Positions 45,815 through 54,675 of a stretch of 64,000 bases of DNA are shown here, one piece after another (within the stretch, counting starts at the first letter, position 1; each line of letters opens with the position of its first letter). The notes under the pieces were generated by a model that saw only the letters and a program-made list of their open reading frames with translations, searched no databases and had not been told where the DNA came from. Source of the stretch: Roseobacter fucihabitans (GTDB lineage Bacteria; Pseudomonadota; Alphaproteobacteria; Rhodobacterales; Rhodobacteraceae); NCBI RefSeq assembly GCF_014337925.2, contig NZ_CP143423.1, forward strand, positions 2,696,501 through 2,760,500. The letters are read 5' to 3'. The position numbers were made by a program, and so were the translations under genes.

Positions 45815-45855
45815 CACTGGTTGGCAGGGTATTGCGCAGCAATGTTCCGAGACGC
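45815..45855 (-). repeat. 41-nt hairpin element, copy 5
   Basis: Inserted between I and D codons (GLVFI / DETAVKT), directly at the catalytic Asp-Glu motif. Taking out 41 nt restores the frame exactly. Stem ATTGC/GCAAT, loop TGC, right flank CCCTGCCAACCAGTG. Confidence 0.8.
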
Positions 45856-46849
45856 AATAAAGACCAGCCCGTGAGGTTCCTGCCGCATCCTTGGCTGGCA
45901 GCGCGTGATCCACTCCTGACGTGTCTGGCGCAGCGCAGGCCGATCACGCTGAGTTGCGATCAGTCCTTTTTTCATATGAGAACCTGGCGCGATCCAGCGC
46001 ATGATGCAGCGATGAGAGCTGCATCTGAACCCCCTCGGTCTCGCACAGTGCGGCGGCCAGTTCCTTCAACGTGATGTCTGGTTCTGCACGCATGATATCG
46101 AGAAGGAAGTCGAGATGCGGGGCCCGCTTGCCAAACCGTCCGGGCGGCCTGCCTTGCGGTTTCGCAAAAATGGTGCCCCGTTTCCGATACTGCGCCGCAA
46201 ACCGCACAGCCGTCGCGGCACTCACACCAAATACACGCCCCGCAGCACGCGCCGAATGCCCCCCCGGCTACATACGCACAAATTCGTCCCCGAAAATCCA
46301 AAGAGTAAGGCTTGCCCATAATCCACCTCCCAAAGAAAGTGAATCAGACAAATGACATCTTGTGAATCCCCGTTCAATTCACATCAAACGCAAAACGTTT
46401 TAACGTGACTTCCCTCGTCAAACGTATCACCCGTTTTGCCGATGTTCTCAAGAACCAGACAGGCATTCTCAACCCGTCATGGAGGGCTTAATCGAAGGGC
46501 TATCTCCCCTGCCCAAACATGCACGCCGCTCCATCACCTTTGACCGTGGGACGGAATTCAGTGCCTTGCCACATTTGAAAGCCGGTCTGGGCATTGATCC
46601 ATGGTTCTGTGATCCACAGTCTCCGTGGCAAAAAGGTACATTCGAGAACAGCAACAATCGGTTGCGTAGATACCTGCCCCGCAAGTCCGACCCCACCGAA
46701 TTCACAACGCGATATTAAAGGTCGATTTGCGACCGCCTCAACGCAACGCAAATGCTCAGACTACAAGGCGCCAGCCGAGGTGTTGAGTGCAAAACTTGTG
46801 GAGGGAGCGAAGCAGACCAGCTAAACTGAATGAATAGAAAGTGCACTTC

Positions 46850-47460
46850 AGCGTGAGTTCACAGGGTCATTCAACGGGATGAGAAACAGGCTGGATGCGC
46901 AAAAGGCCCGAAGGGTCGGTGAAACTGTAGCGTTCCGTTTTTTGATCGCGGCTGAAAAACAGCCCAACCCGATGGCCGTTGACCGGGAATCTGTCGGCGG
47001 GCGGCGGCAGCCGTTCTGTCGAAGCGTTTGAGAATCTGGCATGCTTGCGAGGCGGTGAAGCGGGGTGCTCTTGAGATTGGCGGGTGGGAATCCGATCAGG
47101 GTAATCGATTTCAAAGCGAGCCATTATCCGAAACCCCTCAGGGCACCGTGAATTTTAGGATCACGTGGCACGTTTGGGGACCTCCAAATTTGTGTCCCTC
47201 ATGTCGATGGGAATACGGTCCGGGACAGCTTTTATGCCAAAAGCCCGCGTGAAGAACCATCGTCTCGAGGCGATACCTCGCTGTTCTGACACCTAAAATT
47301 CAAGGCTTTGGTCGTATCGACCAATGCCACGGTGGGCCAGGATGTCTTCAATCTCTCGAACGTCTACCGCGCGAGCAAAACCTGAGTGCGGGTTGAAAAC
47401 TCAACAATTGCCAAGGGGGCCAAGGGGTGCGTGAAATCCCACCCTCTGGGATGCAGGCAG
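46850..47460. other. No intact gene
   Basis: About 600 bp after the IS30 right end. Short frames on both strands look patchy and I recognise no family. It separates the IS debris from the terminator of the next gene. Confidence 0.35.
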
Positions 47461-47495
47461 AAAAACGGCCCCTGAGTGATTTACTCAAGGGCCGT
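47461..47495 (-). terminator. Rho-independent terminator
   Basis: On the minus strand ACGGCCC-TTGAGT pairs with ACTCAG-GGGCCGT apart from one mismatch, with a five-base loop region, followed directly by TTTTT. It ends the large gene at 47517-49796. Confidence 0.85.
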
Positions 47496-47516
47496 CAGCT
47501 ATTGATTTACTGTTGG

Positions 47517-49796
47517 TCAGGAATCGATTTCGATCACAAATGCCGCTGTGTCGCCACGGTATTGGAACCCGTAATCATCACCATCCGTCCGCTTGTTATA
47601 GATGTTCAGGAACGCCGTGAACGCACATTTGTTTCTTGGCGGATCGACGGCAGCAGGCAGCAACATTTGTGCAAATGTATTCGTGGCACTTCCCGCATTC
47701 GGGTCCGTGACATTTGTCGAAATGGTCGGCTGGAGCACCCCCGATGACCCAGGCGTCGATCCAAGGCCACGACGCCAGGTGATGTTGTGATGTAACTGGA
47801 ACATCTCGTTTGGATGGTAGGCTTGATAGCCGACACTGAACGTCGTCGCCCCCGTGCCACCAAAAAACAGACATTCTGCATCGAACTGCATTCCGTCTTT
47901 GCGCAGATTGATAATATCCGCAAAGACATCACGGTTATCCCACCAAAACATATGGGTGAGCGCACCGAATTGCACTTCATCCGTCGCGCCGGTTTCCTGA
48001 AAACGACGCCGATAGGTAAAGGCCGCCGTGGTTTCCTGTCCCCCTAACCCGGTCGCCGGGGTGCCCGTGGGCCGTAGACGGCGACCATCTTCATCAAAGA
48101 TCTCGAGGGTAACAAGATGTCGCGTCAGCGGATCATTCCAACGCGGATCATTCGTGTTCAGTTTTGCGTGGAATTGATTGTCGAGCCAGTCGGTCGTCGG
48201 TGCGGTATCATAGGGAATTAGGAACAGCGCGTTTTGTTCATTTGCGCCCGCCCCGGCTGATTGCGGTCCTAACCCGACGGGGACAATATCGACGCCACCG
48301 CTGCCATCCGACACCGCCTTGTTCCAGGATAGCCCTTCGGTCAAATACTCAGGACTGCCAACAGGATTGCCATTCGCGTCCGCCTCATAAACGCTCAACC
48401 GATAGAATTTAGCGCCGAGAGCCTGCATGCCTTCGCTGATCGTGAAGTTCAGCTTCAGCGTGCCGCCCCAGTTGCGGTTGATGACGTTGCTTGGCGCTGT
48501 TGCCGGATCCGTAAACACCAATCCGCTATGGATTGCCGGTGTCGCCACAGAGGTCGCGCCAGTTGCGGTTGGCGTGTTCAGATGATGCGCGCCTGTGTCG
48601 GCAATGGCGTTCAGGAACACGAAATTGCCATCCGGGTTATTGCGGCATCCGTATGCAAAACGGCTGTAGGTGGTCAACGTCGGGTTGTCGTTCTGGTGAT
48701 ACCATTGATTTGCCGCAAGGCCGTTATAGACAACAATTGAAAACGGACCGAACTGTTGGCGGATCACATAAGCATATTCAAAATGGCAGCCCGCACGCAG
48801 GCTTACAGGGAATTGCCGCCAGCAGATGTTGAACTGCCCATCCGGCCCAATCGATCCCGTCGCGATATTCGTGGCGCTCCCGCAGGAGCGATTGGGACAG
48901 AACAAATGCGGGCGCGCATTGATGTAAGTCGGGACTTGTTCAGCGGGCATTTTACGCAGAGCGGCGAGGTCCCGTGCGGCGTGTATCGCGCGCACATCCA
49001 AGGTGCCGTCTTTAAAGATGGGATTACCGTCGATTGGCAAAGGTCTCGGGCCATAGGGTCCGGGATCCGGGGGCAATGGAATATCCGGTATCAACCGATC
49101 AAGATCGTCGAGCAGATCCGGAATGCGCGGATCAAAGACAATCCACGGATCACAGCAACACACGCGCCGCCAAACTTCGACCGTACCCTCACAAATCGGG
49201 GCGCATCGAACGGGCCATGCAATCAATTGGTCGATGGATTGTGCCGCAGGTAAGCGTGTTGCAGATTGCAACGACTGTCGGTCATCCACCAGCTTTCGAT
49301 TGTCCAGCGGGCGCTCAACGGCGCGCATCCGAATTGAGGGTGATTTTGTAGCGCGCGCAACCGTTGCGGGTTGTGCCGCCAGTGTCACCAAATCATCAAA
49401 CCACCACCGGCCTGGCCGACAAACGCGCACCCGCCCGGTCACACATCGCAACCATGGCAGCCAGCCGATCCAGATATCACGGCCCACATCCAGCATGCCG
49501 GTCTTGAGGACGCTTTGGAACTGCCGTGCAGTCGCGTTCAGCCCAATCTTCATAAGATCATCCGCGTCCGCGCTCTTTGGACCAACACGTATGAAATCGG
49601 TCTTTTCCAGAGCACCGGGGTCGATCTTGACGGTCCCGTCATCCGCGACGTCAGCCGAAAAAATCGCCTTCCCGTTTCCGCTCCAAAATGACAAAGCGAT
49701 GTCTGGTGCCTTATCTTTGGACGTCTTGCCTTCGAGGTTAAGTTGGATTGTGTTTTGGGCTTTTTTGTTGCCCGAACGCGTTGGTGTTTTAGCCAT
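47517..49796 (-). CDS. Large Cys-rich protein of unknown function
   Basis: 759 residues from ATG 49796, with GGAGG 8 bases upstream. The N-terminal 25 residues are basic and disordered-looking. Residues 20-95 are a small beta-type segment (QNTIQLNLEGKT, FSADVADDGTVKIDPGALEK), followed by a Trp- and Arg-rich segment (IWIGWLPWLRCVTGRVRVCR). A Cys-rich region lies at about 200-345 (VCCCDPW, FCPNRSCGS, NICWRQ), then a long beta-rich C-terminal half (about 390-759). No signal peptide or membrane helix. I do not recognise the family. It stands alone, with its own terminator and a 635-bp AT-rich leader region, which suggests independent control. Confidence 0.75.
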   Translation of the reverse strand: MAKTPTRSGNKKAQNTIQLNLEGKTSKDKAPDIALSFWSGNGKAIFSADVADDGTVKIDPGALEKTDFIRVGPKSADADDLMKIGLNATARQFQSVLKTGMLDVGRDIWIGWLPWLRCVTGRVRVCRPGRWWFDDLVTLAAQPATVARATKSPSIRMRAVERPLDNRKLVDDRQSLQSATRLPAAQSIDQLIAWPVRCAPICEGTVEVWRRVCCCDPWIVFDPRIPDLLDDLDRLIPDIPLPPDPGPYGPRPLPIDGNPIFKDGTLDVRAIHAARDLAALRKMPAEQVPTYINARPHLFCPNRSCGSATNIATGSIGPDGQFNICWRQFPVSLRAGCHFEYAYVIRQQFGPFSIVVYNGLAANQWYHQNDNPTLTTYSRFAYGCRNNPDGNFVFLNAIADTGAHHLNTPTATGATSVATPAIHSGLVFTDPATAPSNVINRNWGGTLKLNFTISEGMQALGAKFYRLSVYEADANGNPVGSPEYLTEGLSWNKAVSDGSGGVDIVPVGLGPQSAGAGANEQNALFLIPYDTAPTTDWLDNQFHAKLNTNDPRWNDPLTRHLVTLEIFDEDGRRLRPTGTPATGLGGQETTAAFTYRRRFQETGATDEVQFGALTHMFWWDNRDVFADIINLRKDGMQFDAECLFFGGTGATTFSVGYQAYHPNEMFQLHHNITWRRGLGSTPGSSGVLQPTISTNVTDPNAGSATNTFAQMLLPAAVDPPRNKCAFTAFLNIYNKRTDGDDYGFQYRGDTAAFVIEIDS

Positions 49797-50431
49797 TGGA
49801 AATTCCTCCAAATAACAGAGTTCCCCTGCCCGAAATCACATTTGTGATATCAGCAATCGCAATTGAAACCCCAAGTAAGGGTTTGAATTATTTCTCAAAA
49901 GAGACCGACCGAGATATCAGACTAAGCTTCTGTTCGGATCGCATTGTGTGAAGTTTAGGCTTCGAAAAATATGAAGCCGAAAGGGGAAAAAGATTTAACG
50001 GTCAATTAATAAAAGTATTTTGGAGCAAAACGCCCCGATTTCGTAACTGTTTCTAACATATCCCATGATTCGAATCAAGAAATCGGACATTCAAGAGCCG
50101 TTGCCCCAGTTACCCTGCCCCTCCAAAAATCTCGCTGAGCACCATTCGGTTTACCGAGCGGGAAAGGATTTATATCTAAGTTTCTGGGCGTTACGCTACG
50201 CGCATGATGTCTGGGACATGGACCAATTGATATCGGCGGCTTCATGCCACCTGAAGATTTTTTCTTCTGGTGATCCGGGGTGGTGAAGACGCAGGGTATA
50301 TCCAAGTTTTTCGGCAGCTTCGTTGAAACTGCGCCCCCCCCCCTCATGACCCTAAAAGCCAACGTGCACCCCGGAAGAAACTTCGCTTTGCGCGTGAAGT
50401 CAGCGCTCGGCATGTTGGACGTTGTACCGCT
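49797..50431. other. AT-rich intergenic region with a C10 tract
   Basis: 635 bp upstream of the Cys-rich protein gene. It is distinctly AT-rich up to about 50060 and should hold the promoter. A run of ten C (50334-50343) stands in the right part. The short frames here show no protein character. Confidence 0.4.
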
Positions 50432-51898
50432 TTAGCGCATCACAAACGGATCTGGAATCGGATCATCGCTGGTGCGCAGCCAAACCGATTTGACCTTTGT
50501 GTAATCAAGGGCGGCCTGCAAACCGCCTTCGCGACCCTGTCCACTCAGGCCGCTCCCTCCAAAGGGGGCGATTGGGCTGACCGCGCGGTACGTGTTCACC
50601 CACACGATGCCTGCATCAAGGCCGCGGATCATACGGTGCGCGCGTGCGAGGTCTTTGGTAAACACCCCCGAGGCGAGCCCGAATGGCGTATCATTGGCGA
50701 TTTCGAGCGCTTGTGCTTCTGTGTCAAAGCCCAGAACCGACAAAACGGGGCCAAAGAACTCATGGCGCAGGCAAGGCGCATCCGGCGCATCCGTGCAGTC
50801 GATAATCGTCGGTGGGAAGTAGTTTCCCTCACACTCCAACGGGTGCCCGCCAGTGATGACAACCGCGCCCTGATCGACAGAGGCGGCGATAAGCGAGATC
50901 GCTGTGTCCAACTGGCCCCTGGTGCACAGAGGTCCCACCTCTGTTGTCATATCATCCGGCGCGCCGATGACGATGGCCTCGGCTTTTTCTTTCAAACGGT
51001 CCAGAAACCGGTCTTTGATCGTGTTGGCGACAATCAGGCGCGAGCCCGCCACACAGCTTTGACCGGTTGCGGCAAAGATGCCGGAAATCTGCGCGTTCAC
51101 CGCACTTCCCACATCAGCATCGTCAAACACGATAAACGGAGACTTCCCGCCCAGTTCCAATGAGGTCGACGCGAGGTTTTCAGCCGAATTCCGAACGATG
51201 TGCCGTGCGGTTTCCGGCCCGCCGGTAAAGGCGATATGATCAATTTTCGGATGTGTCGTCAGGATGGTCCCACAATCCGCCCCAAAGCCCGTGATTACGT
51301 TCAGCACGCCTTTGGGAAAGCCCGCCTGATCAAAGATCCGCGCAAATTCCAGCAGAGGTGCCGGGCCTTCTTCGGAGGCCTTGAGCACGATTGTGCAACC
51401 GGCAGCAAGGGCGGGGCCGATCTTGACCGCCGACAGGAACAATTGCGAATTCCACGGCACGATGGCCGCCACAACACCCACCGGTTCACGCCGCAACCAA
51501 ACTTCCATATCGGGCTTGTCGATCGGCAAATGGGCACCTTCGATCTTATCCGCCAGGCCCGCGTAATAACGATAATATTCGGCCACATAGGCAATCTGAG
51601 CAGAGGTTTCGCGGATAATCTTACCGGTATCGCGCGTCTCGAGTTCGGCCAGGGACTGTGCGTTCTGGGCAATCAGATCGGCCAGACGGAACAGCAGCTT
51701 GCCCCGTGCCGATGCCGTCATGCCTGACCATTCCTGGGACATGAAAGCAGCCGCTGCGGCCTCAACGGCGGCGTTGACATCATCTGCACGGGCCTCGGGC
51801 ATTATCGCCCATGTCCGTCCAGTCGCCGGATCGCGGCTTTCAAATTGCGCCGCGCCATCGGTGAATGCCCCGTCAATATACTGCTGAAATTTCTGCAT
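50432..51898 (-). CDS. Aldehyde dehydrogenase
   Basis: 488 residues, ALDH superfamily. N150 (IVPWN), E248 (SLELGGKSPF) and catalytic C282 (GQSCVAGSR) are all present. The enzyme oxidises an aldehyde to the acid with NAD(P). It is the last gene of the flavin-monooxygenase operon (15 bp after the luciferase-like gene), so it probably oxidises a semialdehyde or aldehyde released after ring opening or dealkylation. Confidence 0.92.
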   Translation of the reverse strand: MQKFQQYIDGAFTDGAAQFESRDPATGRTWAIMPEARADDVNAAVEAAAAAFMSQEWSGMTASARGKLLFRLADLIAQNAQSLAELETRDTGKIIRETSAQIAYVAEYYRYYAGLADKIEGAHLPIDKPDMEVWLRREPVGVVAAIVPWNSQLFLSAVKIGPALAAGCTIVLKASEEGPAPLLEFARIFDQAGFPKGVLNVITGFGADCGTILTTHPKIDHIAFTGGPETARHIVRNSAENLASTSLELGGKSPFIVFDDADVGSAVNAQISGIFAATGQSCVAGSRLIVANTIKDRFLDRLKEKAEAIVIGAPDDMTTEVGPLCTRGQLDTAISLIAASVDQGAVVITGGHPLECEGNYFPPTIIDCTDAPDAPCLRHEFFGPVLSVLGFDTEAQALEIANDTPFGLASGVFTKDLARAHRMIRGLDAGIVWVNTYRAVSPIAPFGGSGLSGQGREGGLQAALDYTKVKSVWLRTSDDPIPDPFVMR

Positions 51899-51913
51899 TA
51901 TTCCACCACTCTC

Positions 51914-52951
51914 CTACTCAAACGCCGGCATCACGTCTTTGATAAACCGCTTCAGCGACGCCTTTTTGCGCTCGAAACTCATCCCGCTGTCAATCCAGAA
52001 AGCGTATTCATCATATCCCATGTCTTCGTATGTTTTGATCCGCGCGATCGCGTCTATTGGCGTCGCGATGACATTGTCACGCAACATCGCCTCGGCTGAA
52101 TAGAACGGATGGTTGGCGATGTCTGCGTCGGACAACCGCTCAATGAGGCCCTGTGACACAGCGCGCTCATTCTTGAACCATGCGCCGAAATAGCAATAAA
52201 ACCGGTTGATCTCCTCTGCGGCCTGCTGTGCGTCATCGGCATCAGCAGCAATATAGGTATGGTTCAAGAGCATGATCTCGGGCCGTGGCGTGCCAGGAAA
52301 CTTTGCGCAGGCGGCGTTGAATGTGTCCATCAGCTTGGTGATTTCAGCGTCACCCTGCCACAGCGGCGTCACTTGCACGTGGCAGCCCTGGGACACGGCA
52401 AATTCATGGCTGTTGGCATCACGCGCGGCCACCCAGATGGGGGGGCCGTTTTCCTGCATGGGCTTGGGTGACGACGTGGTGGCGGGGAAGGAATGATAGA
52501 CGCCCTCTTGCGCGTAATCCCCCTGCCAAAGGCGCTTTACCGCTGGGATCAACTCGCGCATCCGCTGCCCTGCATCCCAAGCGTCCATGCTTGGCACCAT
52601 GCGCTCGTATTCATAACTATAGGCGCCGCGCGCAATGCCCAACTCAAGACGCCCGTCAACAATCATATCGGTCATCGCCGCCTCTCCGGCCAGGCGGATC
52701 GGATGCCAGAAGGGGGCGATCAGCGTGCCGGTGCCCAATCGCACATTCTTGGTTTGGCGGGCCAGGTCGATGAGGTTCAAAAACGGGTTTGGCGCAATGG
52801 TGAAATTCATACCGTGGTGCTCGCCGGTCCAGACCGCATGCATCCCATTTTCATCGGCGATTTTCGCCAAGGCGATGAATTCATCATAAAGCTGCTTTTG
52901 ATCCTGCTCCTGCGAGATCCGTTCCATGTGGACAAATAGTGAGAACCGCAT
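51914..52951 (-). CDS. LLM-class flavin-dependent monooxygenase
   Basis: 345 residues, luciferase-like TIM barrel. TGEHHGMNFTIAPNPFLNL, TKNVRLGTGTLIAPFWHPIR, DGRLELGIARGAYSYEYERM and GPPIWVAARDANSHEFAV are the family segments. It uses FMNH2 supplied by the flavin reductase encoded 3 bp upstream. Similar pairs open heterocycles (RutA/RutF, pyridine monooxygenase) or oxidise alkane-like substrates. Confidence 0.9.
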   Translation of the reverse strand: MRFSLFVHMERISQEQDQKQLYDEFIALAKIADENGMHAVWTGEHHGMNFTIAPNPFLNLIDLARQTKNVRLGTGTLIAPFWHPIRLAGEAAMTDMIVDGRLELGIARGAYSYEYERMVPSMDAWDAGQRMRELIPAVKRLWQGDYAQEGVYHSFPATTSSPKPMQENGPPIWVAARDANSHEFAVSQGCHVQVTPLWQGDAEITKLMDTFNAACAKFPGTPRPEIMLLNHTYIAADADDAQQAAEEINRFYCYFGAWFKNERAVSQGLIERLSDADIANHPFYSAEAMLRDNVIATPIDAIARIKTYEDMGYDEYAFWIDSGMSFERKKASLKRFIKDVMPAFE

Positions 52952-52954
52952 GTG

Positions 52955-53872
52955 CTAGCGTCCTTCCTTCATCGGGCGGACTTCTCCGCTGGTCTGATCG
53001 CCGTAATAGATACCGTAGTTGCCAAGTTTCGTTTCCTGCGCAAAACGGTCGAGCATCGTAAGCGTCGCGGGATTGGAAACATCGTCCAGGCATGAAGGGG
53101 TCAGAGGAACAAAGGCACCGCGTTTCGGCTCGCCCGCAGCTGTCTGGCACAGAAACGAGATATGCTGGCGCTTTTGGCGCAGATCTTCAAAGACCGAGTA
53201 GATAAAGCCGGGCTTTGCCTGCAATCCCGTCGACGCAATGAGCTTTTTCGCCGCAGCAGAGGCCCCCTCGCCGTCCACCCGCATTTCCGGCAGCGCCATC
53301 CCCCCCTGGCCATCGTCCACCAACAGAACGTGACCGTCCCGCTCGATAAGGGTCGAGACAATCAGACCCGTCGAATGGCTGAGTGCATCAGCGGCAAGGG
53401 CCGGTGTCACATAAGCGCCGCGCGCATAGCCAAGACCCGGACTCGCGGTCTGGTCAAACGCCACGACTTTACCAATCAGGATAACATGATCGCCGGCTTC
53501 AATGGTCCGGTGCATCGCGCAATCAAACCATGCCGATACGCCCTCCAGAATGGGCGAGCCCTGCGGCCCCCTGCGCCAGTCAACGGAAGCGAAACGATCC
53601 TCGACCGGTCGCGCGAACCTATTCGAAATGTCGATCTGGGTTTGCGACAGAATGTTCACCGCAAAGCCGGGCGCGTTCACCAGCGTGGCATAATTTTGCG
53701 ACGTATTCGCCAGACAAACAAGGATCAATGGCGGATCAAGCGACACGGAGGTAAAGGAATTGGCGGTGAACCCCACGGGCGCCCCCTCCCCATCGAGTGC
53801 CGTTACAACGGTCACACCTGTCATGAAGGTGCCAAACGCATTGCGCAGCGCACGTGGGTCAATCGGCGTCAT
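52955..53872 (-). CDS. Flavin reductase fused to a degenerate Nudix-like domain
   Basis: 305 residues from ATG 53872, overlapping the previous gene by 4 bp. Residues 1-155 are a flavin reductase domain (FGTFMTGVTVVTALDGEGAP, GFTANSFTSVSLDPPLILVC). The C-terminal part (about 175-280) looks like a Nudix fold: LIERDGHVLLVDDGQGGMAL then a box region EGASAAAKKLIASTGLQ in which the REXXEE residues of the Nudix motif are lost. It delivers reduced FMN to the monooxygenase; the Nudix-like part might sense a nucleotide or the substrate. Confidence 0.85.
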   Translation of the reverse strand: MTPIDPRALRNAFGTFMTGVTVVTALDGEGAPVGFTANSFTSVSLDPPLILVCLANTSQNYATLVNAPGFAVNILSQTQIDISNRFARPVEDRFASVDWRRGPQGSPILEGVSAWFDCAMHRTIEAGDHVILIGKVVAFDQTASPGLGYARGAYVTPALAADALSHSTGLIVSTLIERDGHVLLVDDGQGGMALPEMRVDGEGASAAAKKLIASTGLQAKPGFIYSVFEDLRQKRQHISFLCQTAAGEPKRGAFVPLTPSCLDDVSNPATLTMLDRFAQETKLGNYGIYYGDQTSGEVRPMKEGR

Positions 53873-54675
53873 CGGATTTCCTTTGCTTGCGGGGATCTGT
53901 CCAGCCACGCCTCAAGGTGAGTGTTCACTTGCTCAGCCGCTGTAAGATTGATCATATGGCGATGCCCTTTGAGCGTAATCGCCTGTCCGCCTGGCACGCT
54001 ATCAGTCATCGCCCGTGCCATTGCAGGGGTTGAATTCGGATCACCATCGCCGGTCATGGCCAGGAACGGGCATGTGATATCGCCGTAACGGTCCGCATAG
54101 GTCGCATCGCCCTGTGCGAAGGCGGTGTAGGCCGTGGCATAACCGCCCTGATCAACCGCGCGCAGCCATGATGCCACCCGTGCGCGTTCACATGTCTGTT
54201 CCGCATCAAACCAGCGGGCAAGCGGGGTTGCGAGGTCCATTTTACCCTCGCGGATCTCTGCTGCGCGCGCATTTACAGCAGCTTTTGCAGCCTCATCACG
54301 CCGGAACACGCCGTTCAGCAAGGCCACGCGTAAAACAAGTGCGGGATACATCGCGGCGACCCCGCCTGCGATCAACGCCCCCATGGAATGCCCGATCAGA
54401 TTTACCGCGCCAAGCCCCACTGCCTCAATCGCCGCTTTACACCAATCAATGTAATCCGGCAGTTGGCTGTCGGCGGCCAAAGGATCGCTGCCACCGTGCC
54501 CCGGCAAATCCAGGGCAATGACGTGGTAGCGATCTGCAAAATGATCGATCTGCGGGGTCCAGGCCGCCGATTGCATGCCGACGCCGTGGATCAACACCAA
54601 GGGCGCGCCCGCGCCATGCGCGCGAAATGTGATCTTTTGGCCGGAGTCAGACAGCGGCAGGGTTGTCAACGTCAT
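53869..54675 (-). CDS. Alpha/beta hydrolase
   Basis: 268 residues from ATG 54675. LVLIHGVGMQSAAW (oxyanion loop), VIALDLPGHGGS and the nucleophile elbow LIGHSMGALIAGG (Ser) are typical; a C-terminal GHRHMINLTA gives the catalytic His. It probably hydrolyses a ring-opened or ester intermediate. It begins inside the end of the DUF1185 gene (29-bp overlap) and overlaps the flavin reductase by 4 bp. Confidence 0.9.
   Translation of the reverse strand: MTLTTLPLSDSGQKITFRAHGAGAPLVLIHGVGMQSAAWTPQIDHFADRYHVIALDLPGHGGSDPLAADSQLPDYIDWCKAAIEAVGLGAVNLIGHSMGALIAGGVAAMYPALVLRVALLNGVFRRDEAAKAAVNARAAEIREGKMDLATPLARWFDAEQTCERARVASWLRAVDQGGYATAYTAFAQGDATYADRYGDITCPFLAMTGDGDPNSTPAMARAMTDSVPGGQAITLKGHRHMINLTAAEQVNTHLEAWLDRSPQAKEIR

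Larger units (their letters stand above)
45231..46402 (-). mobile_element. IS630-family element with three 41-nt insertions
   Basis: The ends are TAAAGCGTTTTGTATTT at 45231 and, complementary, TAAAACGTTTTGCGTTTGA ending at 46402, with TA at both ends, the IS630 target. The transposase reads on the minus strand from MGKPYSLDFR at about 46319, through HHALDRARFSYEK, ITRCQPRMRQEPHGLVFI, DETAVKTNVTRLCGRGP, NLSTHKSPRAAQALRRHGCW and VPDLNP to [10 protein letters not shown]. The DDE residues are therefore traceable, but frameshifts near the N-terminus and three hairpin insertions inactivate it. Confidence 0.8.
44794..46849 (+). mobile_element. Decayed IS30-family element, split by an IS630
   Basis: The N-terminal transposase half reads from ATG 44841: MGRCYPHLNLEERRKLAKWL, then, after a frameshift, EVAENLCRDAST and REIRRNFYFGEELPQLNGYH up to 45230. 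The C-terminal half resumes at 46403: VTSLVKRITRFADVL, ARRSITFDRGTEFSALPH, WFCDPQSPWQKGTFENSNNR. Taking out 45231-46402 (leaving one TA) rejoins the frame as FRKEFGTANVTSLVKR. GAAGTGCA at 44794 and its complement TGCACTTC ending at 46849 look like the terminal repeats. Two in-frame stops (Tyr and Gln codons turned to TAG) show it was already degraded. Confidence 0.75.

Noticed and set aside
39942-46402. Repeats in the IS region as a CRISPR array
   Set aside because: The repeats are not regularly spaced, lie in both orientations inside transposase genes, and no cas genes are present.
50334-50343. Run of ten C as a phase-variation switch
   Set aside because: It is not within, or close enough to the start of, any gene I can support; it may be simple noise in the intergenic region.
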